In this document: in pieces, positions 17,946-26,276 of the stretch
Position numbering within the stretch: the first letter of the stretch is position 1
Layout of the letters: each line of letters starts with the position of its first letter
Source: Geodermatophilus obscurus
Lineage (GTDB): Bacteria > Actinomycetota > Actinomycetes > Mycobacteriales > Geodermatophilaceae
Length of the DNA: 64,000 nt
Assembly (NCBI RefSeq): GCF_900115395.1
Contig: NZ_FOWE01000008.1
Location: forward strand, 124,001 to 188,000
Direction: 5' to 3'
Translations under genes and position numbers: made by a program
Notes under the pieces: generated by a model
What the model was told of the DNA's origin: nothing
Databases searched by the model: none
What the model saw: the letters and a program-made list of their open reading frames with translations, nothing else

Positions 17946-18989
17946 ATGCCCGCCCGCCGTGCCGCCGCTGCAGCCTTTATCGCGATATTGGCTGGGTGCA
18001 CGACGGTCACCGGCGACCCCAGCCCGGCGCCGCCCACGTTCACCGAGGCGGTCGGCAGCGTCGCGCTCGACGCGATCACGCCGGGCGGCGTCGACGTCCT
18101 CGACCTCGCGGCCGCGCCCGACGGCGGCACGCTCGCCCTCCTCGCCGACACCGCCGACCCGGCGGTCACATACCTCGTCCCGATCGACGAGGACGGCGTC
18201 GGCGCGGTCCGCCGCCTCGACGACGCCGGCGACCGGCTCTTCGTCACGGCCGACGGCACCGTCCTGGTGGCGGGCCCCGGCCGGCTCACCACCGTGGGTG
18301 CCGGCACCGTCGACCTCGCCGTCACCGGCGACGTCGCCGCCCTCTCCCCCGACGGCCGCCGCCTGTACGTGGCGAACGGCAGCGAGCTGGCCGCCGTCGA
18401 CCCGGCCACCGGCGCCGTGCAGGGCAGCGTCGAGATCGGCGAGGGCTACACCGTCACAGCCCTGGCCGCCGCCGAGGACGGGCCCATCGCGCTGATGAGC
18501 GACGCCCGCGCGACCGACCTCGCCGACGTCGCCGTGCTGGGCACCTGGTCGGCGGACCTCGAACCAGGCCCCGTGGTCGAGCTCGCCCCCGACCGCCCCG
18601 CCAGCATCCCGTTCGCCCTGCGACTCACCGGCGACGGCACCGCCGTCGTCACGCTCACCGCGGGCTCGGGCGACGACCCGTACCGCGTCGTCGTCGTCGA
18701 GGACGGCGAGGTGACCGCCTCCCACGTCATCCCGGGCACCGACCGCACCCCTGCCGACCTCGCGCTCTCCCCCGACGGGCGGATCGCCTACCTGCCGGTG
18801 GCCGGCTTCGAAGTCACCTCCGGCGTCATCAGCCTCGACCTGGCCAGCGGCGAGCAGCTCGCCGACGCACGGCTGTGCGAGGGGCAGGCCACCTTCGGCC
18901 GCGTGGCCCTGGCCGCCGACCGGCTCACCGTCATCGGCTCGTGCATCTCCGGAGCCGCGCCGTCGACCACCGCGTTCGTCGTGGGCTGA
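17946..18989 (+). CDS. Propeller-type lipoprotein, paralogue 2
   Basis: 347 aa from ATG 17946, chosen because it gives an ideal lipoprotein signal (MPARRAAAAAFIAILAGC, Cys18), whereas upstream frame text is Arg-rich. The mature part reads as WD/NHL-like beta repeats (AALSPDGRRLYVANGSELAAVD, LALSPDGRIAYLPVAG). The C-terminal Cys pair (RLCEGQ, IGSCIS) and the final TTAFVVG match paralogue 1, which ends TTAFVIG. Ligand and partner are unknown. It lies in tandem with paralogue 3, separated by 56 bp. Confidence 0.75.
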   Translation: MPARRAAAAAFIAILAGCTTVTGDPSPAPPTFTEAVGSVALDAITPGGVDVLDLAAAPDGGTLALLADTADPAVTYLVPIDEDGVGAVRRLDDAGDRLFVTADGTVLVAGPGRLTTVGAGTVDLAVTGDVAALSPDGRRLYVANGSELAAVDPATGAVQGSVEIGEGYTVTALAAAEDGPIALMSDARATDLADVAVLGTWSADLEPGPVVELAPDRPASIPFALRLTGDGTAVVTLTAGSGDDPYRVVVVEDGEVTASHVIPGTDRTPADLALSPDGRIAYLPVAGFEVTSGVISLDLASGEQLADARLCEGQATFGRVALAADRLTVIGSCISGAAPSTTAFVVG

Positions 18990-19045
18990 CGGTCCGCGCC
19001 GTGACCCTTGCCGCGGACCACCCGGTCCGGACAGACTCCGCCGTC

Positions 19046-20068
19046 GTGCGCCGTCCCGCCGGGCCCCTGCTCGCCGCCGTCCTGCTCGCCGGCTGTGGCG
19101 GGGCGGCGGAGGAGACCGCGTCCCCCGAGGGACAGCGCCCCGGGACGGTGTCGCTGGCCGACGTCGCCGGGGCGGACGCCGCCGTGCTCGACGCCGCCGC
19201 CACCGACGACGGCCGCGCGGTCGTCCTCCTGGCCCCGCCCGGCGGCCCGCTCACCCTCGCCGACGTCACCGCCGACGGCTCGGCCACCGCCGTCCCGGTC
19301 CCCGGGCTCGACGCCGAGCGCCAGGGCCTCGCCCGCGTCGCCGCAGCGGACGACGGCGTAGTGGTCGTCGGGTTCGCCGCCGGCCGGGTCACCCTCGTCC
19401 CCGCCACCGCGCAGGGCGCCGGTGCGCCGCAGCCGGTCGGCACGCTCGGCGCCGCCGACGTCACGGCCCTCGACGTCACCGCCCGCGCGGACGTGCTGTA
19501 CCTCGCGCTCAGCGGCGTCGACGGCACTCACCGCCTGTTCGCCGTCGACCCGGCGACCGGCGCCGTCCGCGACGAGGCGGAGCTCCCGGGCACCCCCCGC
19601 GACCTGGAGACCACCGACGGCGGAGTCGCCGTGGCCACCGACTCCGGGCGCTCCGCCACCGTGGTCACGTTCGACGCCGCCCTGGACGTGGTCGCCGAGC
19701 TGCCCGCCGGCCCGGGGACGGCCGGCCCGCTGACCGTGGTGGACGGCGCCGTGTACGCGACCGCCGGCCGCACCGGCGAGGTCACGGTCTCCCGCGACGG
19801 CGAGGTGCTGGCCAGCGTGCCCGGCGACCTCCCGGCGCTGGTCACCGTCGACCCGGCCGGCGAGGTCGCCACGCTCGTCGACACCGTCGCCGACAGCGAG
19901 GTCCCGCGCGTGCTGCGGCGGACCGTGGACCTGGCGACCGACGAGGTCACCGACGAGGTGGAGCTGTGCGACAGCGGCGCCGTCGCCGGGGCCGACGTCG
20001 ACGCCGCGGGTCGCGGGGCGGTGGCCGCCGACTGCCGCGGTGAGCCGGTGCTCTGGCGGCTGGACTAG
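19046..20068 (+). CDS. Propeller-type lipoprotein, paralogue 3
   Basis: 340 aa from GTG 19046, selected because it places a very short signal MRRPAGPLLAAVLLAGC (Cys17) at the N-terminus. GTG 19001 is an alternative start. Beta repeats such as DVTALDVTARADVLYLALSG and TGEVTVSRDGEVLASVPG follow, and the family Cys pair is kept (ELCDSG and AADCRG). The last 4 bases overlap the convergent maleylpyruvate-isomerase-like gene. The paralogue order suggests local duplication. Confidence 0.72.
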   Translation: MRRPAGPLLAAVLLAGCGGAAEETASPEGQRPGTVSLADVAGADAAVLDAAATDDGRAVVLLAPPGGPLTLADVTADGSATAVPVPGLDAERQGLARVAAADDGVVVVGFAAGRVTLVPATAQGAGAPQPVGTLGAADVTALDVTARADVLYLALSGVDGTHRLFAVDPATGAVRDEAELPGTPRDLETTDGGVAVATDSGRSATVVTFDAALDVVAELPAGPGTAGPLTVVDGAVYATAGRTGEVTVSRDGEVLASVPGDLPALVTVDPAGEVATLVDTVADSEVPRVLRRTVDLATDEVTDEVELCDSGAVAGADVDAAGRGAVAADCRGEPVLWRLD

Positions 20069-20634
20069 GCGGGCCGCCAGCGCGGGTCGCGGCCGGTGGC
20101 GCCGAGCAGCCGGTCGAGGGCCGGCGCGTCGGCGGGTACCGGCACGACCGGGCCGTACAGGCCCGACGGCCGGTCGTCGCCGAAGGACTCGGCGAACGCC
20201 CGGCACGCGTCGGCGGCGGCGGGGTCGACGTCGTAGGGCTGCCCGGTGGCGACGGCGAGGTCCCAGCCGTGCACCACCACCTCGTCGAGGGCGACGACGG
20301 CGGCAACCTCGCCCGGCATCTCCACGCCGCCGGCCGCGGTCATCCCCTCGTGCGCCGCGGGGTCGCGCCAGGCGGTGGCGAGCGCGTCGAGCTGCGCAGG
20401 GATGTACTCGCGCCAGTCGGTCGGCAGGTGGGTGGGGTCGGCGGAGGCGGTGCCGTCGACGGGCGTCCGCTCGGCGGCCATGCGGAAGGCGTACGCGAGC
20501 CCGGCGAGGTGCACGAGGATCCCCGCCACGGGGGTGCCCGCGCACGGGGTGGGCGTGCTCAGGTGCTCGTCGCGGATGCCCGCCACGACCCTCGCCGTGG
20601 TGGCGGCCGCCGGGCCCAGGTCGATCGTCTGCAT
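20065..20634 (-). CDS. TIGR03086/maleylpyruvate isomerase-like DinB-fold protein
   Basis: 189 aa from ATG 20634. The DinB-like four-helix signature includes LSTPTPCAGTPVAGILVHLAGLAYAF, with the metal His in LVHLAG, and the later EVVVHGWDLAVATGQPYDVD with further candidate metal His. Actinobacterial members are annotated as mycothiol-dependent maleylpyruvate isomerase-like or TIGR03086 proteins, and most are uncharacterised thiol-transfer enzymes. Mycothiol use would suit an actinobacterium (inference). It is convergent with the lipoprotein gene and divergent from the next. Confidence 0.85.
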   Translation of the reverse strand: MQTIDLGPAAATTARVVAGIRDEHLSTPTPCAGTPVAGILVHLAGLAYAFRMAAERTPVDGTASADPTHLPTDWREYIPAQLDALATAWRDPAAHEGMTAAGGVEMPGEVAAVVALDEVVVHGWDLAVATGQPYDVDPAAADACRAFAESFGDDRPSGLYGPVVPVPADAPALDRLLGATGRDPRWRPA

Positions 20635-20690
20635 GTCGTCCTGACCGCCCGGCGCGCGCGGATTCATCGGAGGCCGCGGACGGAGTAGGA

Positions 20691-21467
20691 ATGACGTCCG
20701 TGACAGGGGGACGACGGGAGACTGCCGCCCTCGTCCTCCCCAGCGCCGGCCCGGACCCGATCCCGCTGGCCACCGCGCTGGCCGCCGTCCTCGGGTACGC
20801 GCGCGGGCGCCGGCCACTGTTCTTCCGCTCCCCCGGCCAGCCGCAGGGGCGGTGGGTGCAGGTGCTCGCCTTCGCGCACGACCGCTTCGACGGCCAGCCG
20901 CCCGAGACCGGCGACCGGCCAACCGACCGCGACGTGCTCGTCGCCGAGGGCCTGCACGGCCGCCTCGACCCGGCCGCGTGGCGCCGCGTGCGCTCGACCC
21001 TGGACGACGTCTGGCCGCTGGTGGGTTCGGTGGTCGAGCGGTCGGCCGGGCGCGCGTTCTGGGAGCTCCCCGACGACGAGTTCTCGGTGCTCACGGAACC
21101 GGGGACGGTCGGCGCGGCGCTGCGGGGGCTCGCCGACCGGCACGTGCGCGCCGCGCTGCACTCGCGGTACCCGGCGCTGGTGCCGCTGACCGACGGCGTC
21201 ACGTGGCGGCAGCTCTACGGGCACCTGCGCGAGGGGGACAGCGGGCCGGAGGCCGCCGTCCACCGGGAGCTGACGGCCAACGCCGGCGCGTTCACGACCC
21301 TGGAGACGGCGACGGCGACGCTGCTGGGCCACCCGCTCACCCGGCTCCGGCTGCACGACGTCCTGCTGTGGCTGGCCGGATCGCTGCGGATGACGCACGC
21401 GGTCGCGCTCGGGCGGGCGCTGGCCGCGGAGTCCGACCAGGGCCTGGAGGCACTGCTGCCGGCGTGA
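20691..21467 (+). CDS. Hypothetical protein (divergent from DinB-fold gene)
   Basis: 258 aa from ATG 20691, preceded by gcggacggagtagga as a plausible ribosome site. I do not recognise the family. The text is soluble, mixed helical, with DRDVLVAEGLHGRLDPAAWRRVRSTLDDVWPL and RHVRAALHSRYPALVPLTDG as its most distinctive parts. The final 60 residues are helical and hydrophobic (LHDVLLWLAGSLRMTHAVALGRAL) but without a convincing membrane span. Strong codon bias supports a real gene. Confidence 0.65.
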   Translation: MTSVTGGRRETAALVLPSAGPDPIPLATALAAVLGYARGRRPLFFRSPGQPQGRWVQVLAFAHDRFDGQPPETGDRPTDRDVLVAEGLHGRLDPAAWRRVRSTLDDVWPLVGSVVERSAGRAFWELPDDEFSVLTEPGTVGAALRGLADRHVRAALHSRYPALVPLTDGVTWRQLYGHLREGDSGPEAAVHRELTANAGAFTTLETATATLLGHPLTRLRLHDVLLWLAGSLRMTHAVALGRALAAESDQGLEALLPA

Positions 21468-21669
21468 GCTCCGTTCGACTCGCGTGTTGATCAACGGCTC
21501 GTCGCCGCTGATGCGCGCGGACACGCCGGTGCGGACGGCAAGGATCCGATGATCACCGCGGTGCTGGACGTCTCGGTCGACGGGTCGGGTGCCCGTGCCC
21601 CGCCGTTCGGGTGGCGTTGTCCCCAGGGTGCCCCCGTGATGGGCAGCGTTCTGGTTATCGTCCCCGACC

Positions 21670-22260
21670 GTGCGTGATCACCTTCGGCGTACGCGGCTGA
21701 CGGCGGTGGCCGTGGCACTCGGGACGGCGCTGCTGGCCGGGTGTGCGAGCGAGGCCGCCGAGGCCCCGAGCGAGAGCCTCCCCTCCACCTCGTCCCCGGC
21801 TCCGACCACCGAGGCGCTGCCCGCGGTCGGCCCGGCGGACTTCCCGGTGCCACCCGAGGCTCGGACGAAGGACGCCGCCGGCGCCGAGGCCTTCCTCCGC
21901 TACTGGATCGACCTGCTCAACCGCCAGCGGGCGATCCCCGCGGGCCAGCCGCTGCGCGACCTGGGGCCGGACTGCCAGGAGTGCCTGCGCATCGCGACGA
22001 ACTACGACGATGCTGCAGCAGTCGGAAGCAGGTACATCGGTGGCGAGGTATCGCTCGTCGATGTGCCCTCGCCGATCATCGAGGGGGACACGGCGAAGTT
22101 CAGCTTTAGCGCTCGCCGGGAACCTGTGTCGCTCGTAGACAGTGCCGGGACGGAGATCGAAGGGCGCGCCGAGGTCGCACCAAGATTGTTTTCCGGCCTC
22201 TACCTCATCTGGTCCACCTCGACGCAGTCGTGGTTGGTCACGGCATTTCAGCTCGGATGA
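21670..22260 (+). CDS. DUF6318-like lipoprotein
   Basis: 196 aa from the start at 21670. Signal peptide with lipobox LLAGC (Cys25), then a Ser/Thr/Pro linker (residues 30-55), then a domain starting AEAFLRYWIDLLNRQRAIPAGQPLRDL with the CQEC pair that I associate with DUF6318. The domain has a SnoaL-like feel and ends [12 protein letters not shown]. It is anchored on the outer face of the membrane and overlaps the following secreted-protein gene by ATGA, so the two are co-translated and may act together. Confidence 0.75.
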   Translation: MRDHLRRTRLTAVAVALGTALLAGCASEAAEAPSESLPSTSSPAPTTEALPAVGPADFPVPPEARTKDAAGAEAFLRYWIDLLNRQRAIPAGQPLRDLGPDCQECLRIATNYDDAAAVGSRYIGGEVSLVDVPSPIIEGDTAKFSFSARREPVSLVDSAGTEIEGRAEVAPRLFSGLYLIWSTSTQSWLVTAFQLG

Positions 22261-23150
22261 GAATCCTCGCCCGGTTCCTCTTGTCCCTAGCGATGGTGAG
22301 CAGTTGGGTCGTCGCCAGTGGATCGGCTCAGGCCTGCCAACTCGACGACTGCGGAGGTACCGCGGCGCGAGACAGCGCCATCGACGCCTGGTACAGCAGT
22401 GCCAACGTCGGCTCGGTCGTCGGCGCAAGCGGCGCGGGGACCGTCGACTACGTCTGGCGACTGATGCGGCCCTGTGCGCTGGTGGAGGAGGGCGGCGGCG
22501 TCTGCAACGCCCTGGACTTTGAGAACTGCCCGGCGGAGCCCGGGCAGGTGGTCCGCTACCTGACCGTCCAGCAGCGGCCGATCGTCCGCCCCGACGGCAC
22601 CGCAGTCGTACCGGTGCCGCCCGGTGCGCTGCCTGGGGATCCCATCGGCGGGTGGACCACAGATCGCACGGCCTGCATCGACATCACGGCACTGAACCCG
22701 CCGCCCACGCCGGAGGAGGTCTTCACCTACTTCGAGCGTCTGCCTCTCCCCCAGCTGACCACCGAGCACGCGCCACCGGGCGACGGGCTGTCCGGGCTGC
22801 CGGTGGTGTTCTGGACCGATTCCCCCGCCACGCAGACCTTCACCGTGGACATCCGCGGCTTCACCGTGGTCATCGTCGCCGAGGCCGAGCAGTTCACCTG
22901 GCGCACCGGCGACCGCACCACCCCGACGCTCACCACCACGGAGCCCGGCAGCGCCTATCCCGACCACGCCGCCGAGCACCTGTACCGCTCGGGCACCTAC
23001 ACCGCGAGCCTCACCGTGACCTGGGGCGCGACGTTCACCGTCGACGGCAGCGCCCCGGCCGACGTCCCCGGCACCACCACCACCGACGGACCGCCGGTGA
23101 CCTTCGACGTCGTCGAGGCAGCCGCCGTCCTCACGAACCCGTACGACTGA
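22257..23150 (+). CDS. Secreted protein of unknown function, coupled to the DUF6318-like lipoprotein
   Basis: 297 aa from ATG 22257 (ATGA overlap with the preceding stop). N-terminal signal [20 protein letters not shown], cleavage likely after SGSAQA. The Cys-containing region ([31 protein letters not shown]) suggests disulfides. The C-terminal part is beta-rich with [21 protein letters not shown] and repeated Thr/Gly loops, as in immunoglobulin or PKD-like extracellular folds. No enzyme motif is seen. The pairing with an immediately preceding lipoprotein is the best functional clue. Confidence 0.72.
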   Translation: MRILARFLLSLAMVSSWVVASGSAQACQLDDCGGTAARDSAIDAWYSSANVGSVVGASGAGTVDYVWRLMRPCALVEEGGGVCNALDFENCPAEPGQVVRYLTVQQRPIVRPDGTAVVPVPPGALPGDPIGGWTTDRTACIDITALNPPPTPEEVFTYFERLPLPQLTTEHAPPGDGLSGLPVVFWTDSPATQTFTVDIRGFTVVIVAEAEQFTWRTGDRTTPTLTTTEPGSAYPDHAAEHLYRSGTYTASLTVTWGATFTVDGSAPADVPGTTTTDGPPVTFDVVEAAAVLTNPYD

Positions 23151-23160
23151 GCGCAGAACC

Positions 23161-23187
23161 GCTAGCAGATTGCTAGCATCTTGCGAC
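23161..23187 (+). promoter_or_regulatory. Repeat operator and -10 box of the second toxin-antitoxin operon
   Basis: The palindromic hexamer gctagc occurs at 23161-23166 and 23172-23177, one helical turn apart, as expected for two operator half-sites of a ribbon-helix-helix protein. The tagcat at 23174-23179 fits TAnnnT and lies 8 bases before the ATG at 23188, predicting leaderless or near-leaderless transcription. Confidence 0.45.
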
Positions 23188-23409
23188 ATGCGGACCCTGT
23201 ACCTGCGCAACGTCCCCGACGAGGTCGTCGAGCGCCTCGAACGCCTGGCGGCCCGTGAGGCGATGTCCGTGGGAGCCCTGGCCGTCCGCGAGCTCGCCGC
23301 TGCCTCCCGGCGGGTGGACAACCCGGCCCTGCTCGCCGAGCTGCCCGATCTGGACGTGTCCGCGGACGACGTAGTCGCAGGACTGGACGCCGAGCGCGCA
23401 GGACGGTGA
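23188..23409 (+). CDS. Ribbon-helix-helix antitoxin (FitA/VapB-like)
   Basis: 73 aa from ATG 23188. [20 protein letters not shown] with the following [16 protein letters not shown] is the Arc/MetJ ribbon-helix-helix pattern of FitA-type antitoxins. The remaining tail ([18 protein letters not shown]) would occupy the toxin groove. It overlaps the toxin by GTGA. The upstream repeated gctagc hexamers are the likely operator. Confidence 0.85.
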   Translation: MRTLYLRNVPDEVVERLERLAAREAMSVGALAVRELAAASRRVDNPALLAELPDLDVSADDVVAGLDAERAGR

Positions 23410-23789
23410 TCGTCGCCGACGCATCAGCCGCCGTCAGCGCTCTCTTCAACGCCGGTCCCGCCAGGGACCTGCTGGCCCGGGAGCGGGTACACGTGCCGCA
23501 TCTGGTCGACGTCGAGGTCACCAGTGCGCTGCGCCGCTCCGTGGCAGTGGGCCGCGTGACCGCGGAGCAGGGCCGGGCAGCGCTCGATACGTGGCGTCGG
23601 CTCGGCGTCACCCGTCACGCGGCGACCGGTCTCCTGGGCAGGGTCTGGGAACTGCGGGAGAACGTGACGGCCTACGACGCCACCTACGTCGCACTGGCCG
23701 AGGCCCTCGACTGCCCGGTGGTGACCGCGGACGGACGCCTGGGGCGCGCACCGGGCCTCCGGTGCCCGGTCACGGTCGTTCCGCGATAG
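23406..23789 (+). CDS. VapC-type PIN-domain toxin
   Basis: 127 aa from GTG 23406. It begins [15 protein letters not shown] with the first catalytic Asp5, continues [15 protein letters not shown] with the PIN Glu, and has [24 protein letters not shown] with the remaining Asp residues. It is the toxin of a type II pair, predicted to be an RNase. All acidic ligands are present, so it is probably active when free. Confidence 0.9.
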   Translation: MIVADASAAVSALFNAGPARDLLARERVHVPHLVDVEVTSALRRSVAVGRVTAEQGRAALDTWRRLGVTRHAATGLLGRVWELRENVTAYDATYVALAEALDCPVVTADGRLGRAPGLRCPVTVVPR

Positions 23790-23842
23790 GCCGCAGCACC
23801 GGACCGGGTGTCGGTGAGGCTGAGCGCGGGCAGGGGGCCGGG

Positions 23843-24256
23843 GTGATCGTCGACCTGTCCCGCTTCGTCGACGCCCAGGCCGGCACCTACGAGCGGGCCC
23901 TCGCCGAGCTGCGCGCCGGGCGCAAGACCGGCCACTGGATGTGGTTCGTCTTCCCGCAGGTCGCCGGGCTCGGCCGCAGCCCGACGGCGCAGCACTACGC
24001 GATCAGCGGGCTCGACGAGGCCCGCGCCTACCTCGCCCACCCGGTGCTCGGCCCCCGCCTGGTCGAGTGCGCACAGGCGCTGCTCGACCTGCCGGGAGAC
24101 GACGCCACCGCGGTGCTCGGACCCGTCGACGCGATGAAGCTGCGCTCGTCGGTGACGCTGTTCGCGCACGCCGACCCCGCACGACCGCAGTTCCGCGCTG
24201 TCCTCGAGCGGTACTTCGACGGCCGGGAGGACGAGGCGACGACGTCGCGGCTGTAG
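23843..24256 (+). CDS. DUF1810 family protein
   Basis: 137 aa from GTG 23843. The DUF1810 signature is evident: LSRFVDAQAGTYERALAELRAGRKTGHWMWFVFPQVAGLG, then HYAISGLDEARAYLAHPVLGPRL and LRSSVTLFAHA. The biochemical role of this small soluble family is not established. A 16-bp perfect hairpin (24268-24304) follows the stop by 11 bp and probably ends transcription. Confidence 0.9.
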   Translation: MIVDLSRFVDAQAGTYERALAELRAGRKTGHWMWFVFPQVAGLGRSPTAQHYAISGLDEARAYLAHPVLGPRLVECAQALLDLPGDDATAVLGPVDAMKLRSSVTLFAHADPARPQFRAVLERYFDGREDEATTSRL

Positions 24257-24267
24257 GGCGGCGCGCA

Positions 24268-24304
24268 GTCGTGCTCTGAGTCCGCCGGGGACTCAGAGCA
24301 CGAC
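24268..24304 (+). terminator. 16-bp perfect hairpin, family shared with 42322-42360
   Basis: gtcgtgctctgagtcc (24268-24283) pairs perfectly with ggactcagagcacgac (24289-24304) around a 5-base loop. It lies just after the DUF1810 stop. No U-tract follows, as is common in high-GC actinobacteria. Nearly the same stem recurs at 42322-42360, so it is a dispersed element as well as a likely terminator. Confidence 0.65.
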
Positions 24305-24372
24305 GTTGCGCAGGAGTTGCGAGTGGGAGGCTCCACCGGGCGCTCGCCGCCGCCGTCCGCGAGGCTCGTCCC

Positions 24373-25428
24373 GTGACCGACAACAGCGGATCCGGATACG
24401 TCGCCGGCGGCCAGGAGTACAGCCGCGACACGAACTACATCACTGACCGGATCACCGCCGACGGGTCGAGTCCCTGGCCGGTGGAGGCGGGCCGCTACCG
24501 GTTGGTCATCGCGCGCGCGTGCCCCTGGGCGAACCGGGCGGCGATCGTGCGCCGGCTGCTGGGCCTGGAGCAGGCGTTCTCGATGGGCATCTGCGGGCCC
24601 ACGCACGACGAGCGCAGCTGGACCTTCGACCTCGACCCGGGCGGCCGTGACCCGGTGCTGGGCTACGAGCGGCTGCAGGAGGCCTTCTTCGCCCGCGACC
24701 CGGAGTACCCGCGCGGGATCACCGTGCCGGCGATGGTCGACGTCCCGACGAAGGCCGTCGTCACCAACGACTTCATGCAGATGACGCTCGACTTCTCCAC
24801 GCAGTGGACCGCCCACCACCGCGACGGCGCCCCCGACCTCTACCCCGAGCACCTGCGGGACGAGATGGGCGAGGTGATGCAGCGCGTCTACACGGAGGTC
24901 AACAACGGCGTGTACCGCTGCGGGTTCGCCGGCTCACAGCGCGCCTACGACAGGGCCTACGACCGGCTCTGGACGGCGCTGGACTGGCTCGAGGAGCGGC
25001 TGACGACGCAGCGCTACCTCATGGGCGAGACGATCACCGAGGCCGACGTCCGCCTGTTCACCACGCTGGCGCGCTTCGACGCCGTCTACCACGGCCACTT
25101 CAAGTGCAACCGGCAGAAGCTGAGCGAGATGCCGGCGCTGTGGGCGTACGCGCGCGACCTGTTCCAGACGCCGGGGTTCGGCGACACCACCGACTTCCCG
25201 CAGATCAAGGAGCACTACTTCGTCGTCCACGCCGACATCAACCCGACGCAGGTCATCCCGATGGGACCGGACACGTCGAACTGGCTGACGGCGCACGGCC
25301 GCGATGAGCTCGGCGGCTCACCGTTCGGGGACGGCACCCCGCCCGGGCCGGTCGCGCAGGGCGAGGAGGTGCCGGCCGACCGCGGGGCAGGCGGCATCGG
25401 CCACCGGCCCGACGACGAGCGGCGCTAG
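24373..25428 (+). CDS. Glutathionyl-hydroquinone reductase-like glutathione S-transferase (YqjG/ECM4 family)
   Basis: 351 aa. Omega/Xi-class GST features: the catalytic ACPWANRAAIVRRLLGLE motif with Cys at the CPWA box, TVPAMVDVPTKAVVTNDF (cis-Pro and thiol-binding site), and the C-terminal helical domain with QRYLMGETITEADVRLFTTL and the YHGHFKCN stretch typical of the family. GS-hydroquinone reductases remove glutathione from quinone conjugates. Actinobacteria generally make mycothiol, so the physiological thiol may differ. The last 40 residues are a disordered Gly/Pro-rich tail absent from classical members. Confidence 0.87.
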   Translation: MTDNSGSGYVAGGQEYSRDTNYITDRITADGSSPWPVEAGRYRLVIARACPWANRAAIVRRLLGLEQAFSMGICGPTHDERSWTFDLDPGGRDPVLGYERLQEAFFARDPEYPRGITVPAMVDVPTKAVVTNDFMQMTLDFSTQWTAHHRDGAPDLYPEHLRDEMGEVMQRVYTEVNNGVYRCGFAGSQRAYDRAYDRLWTALDWLEERLTTQRYLMGETITEADVRLFTTLARFDAVYHGHFKCNRQKLSEMPALWAYARDLFQTPGFGDTTDFPQIKEHYFVVHADINPTQVIPMGPDTSNWLTAHGRDELGGSPFGDGTPPGPVAQGEEVPADRGAGGIGHRPDDERR

Positions 25429-25437
25429 GACCGCGGC

Positions 25438-25671
25438 TCAGCAGCCGCCGCCACCGCCGTCCCCGCCACCACCACCGCCGCCGTCGAAGCCGCCGCCGAC
25501 CCCACCGCCGCCTCCGTCGGCGAGGTAGGCACCGCCGGCGAGGTAGCCGGGCGCGTGGCCGCGACGGTAGGAACCGTCGGACCACGAGCCGCGCACGGAG
25601 CGGCGCCGGTGCACGGCCAGGGCCGCGAACAGGACCGCCGAGAACACCGCCATCAGCACGATGACCGTCAT
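25438..25671 (-). CDS. Gly-rich single-pass membrane miniprotein A
   Basis: 77 aa from ATG 25671. One membrane helix (MTVIVLMAVFSAVLFAALAV) is followed by Arg-rich HRRRSVRG on the cytoplasmic side and a tail of long Gly runs (GGGGGVGGGFDGGGGGGG), ending in Cys. The longer frame to 25842 has only Ala/Thr text before the helix and was not used. Together with the next small gene it forms a pair of similar architecture. The function is unknown. Gly-rich tails of this sort appear on other bacterial membrane proteins. Confidence 0.55.
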   Translation of the reverse strand: MTVIVLMAVFSAVLFAALAVHRRRSVRGSWSDGSYRRGHAPGYLAGGAYLADGGGGGVGGGFDGGGGGGGDGGGGGC

Positions 25672-25723
25672 GGCGGAACTGTCCCGCGCGGAGGCTCCCG
25701 GCGCCAGACCTGCGCGACCGGGA

Positions 25724-25972
25724 TCAGTCGCCGCCGCCACCCCCGCCGCCGTCGCCACCACCGCTGTCGCCGCCCCAGCCGCCACCGGAGTCGGAGTGGT
25801 GCCCGTCGGAACCGGTGTGGTGGAACCAGCTGTCGCCGCCACCGCCGTCCCCGCCGTTGCGGCGTGACTGCCGGCCGCCGCCCGACCGGCGGACGGAACG
25901 CTGGAGGGCGGAGGCGAGGACGACGAACGACACGGCGACCACGACGGCGATGAAGACGACCACGTGCGGCAC
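25724..25972 (-). CDS. Gly-rich single-pass membrane miniprotein B
   Basis: 82 aa from GTG 25972 (MPHVVVFIAVVVAVSFVVLASA). The plan matches the neighbouring miniprotein: one N-terminal helix, a basic LQRSVRRSG box, then a tail of Gly, His, Asp and Ser (SWFHHTGSDGHHSDSGGGWGG) ending in Gly-Asp. The His-rich part could bind metal (speculative). The two genes are co-oriented with a 52-bp gap and likely arose by duplication. No family is recognised. Confidence 0.5.
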   Translation of the reverse strand: MPHVVVFIAVVVAVSFVVLASALQRSVRRSGGGRQSRRNGGDGGGGDSWFHHTGSDGHHSDSGGGWGGDSGGGDGGGGGGGD

Positions 25973-26276
25973 TGTGCACCAGCTCGGCGCGGTGCGGCAG
26001 GTGTCCGCGCGCGGTCGGCACCCCGCAGGGGTCAGGTCGACGGGGGCGGCGACGTCGCCGCCGCCCCCGTCGTCCTGAGGAACGGGCGGGGAGGTCAGAG
26101 GTGCCGCCCCGACTGTCGCCGGTGCGCGGAACCTCCATCCCCGATACCTCCCCGCCCGGTGGCCCCGACCCAGCCGGAGCCAGGAAGGGGTCACACCCGG
26201 GAAGGCGCGCACGGCTCGCGGGGCGGTACGGGAGAGCCCGACCGGGCCGGCGGCAGGTGCGCGCCTGGCGAGGAGG
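25973..26276. other. Gene-free stretch
   Basis: About 304 bp between miniprotein B and the Val/Pro repeat gene. I see no credible coding frame, RNA gene, hairpin or repeat here. It presumably holds the promoter of miniprotein B. Confidence 0.4.

Noticed and set aside
18788..21202. 804-residue minus-strand open frame spanning several genes
   Set aside because: It crosses the lipoprotein, DinB-fold and hypothetical genes, each with a better domain or signal, and its own text is Arg/Ala/Gly noise typical of antisense GC-rich DNA.
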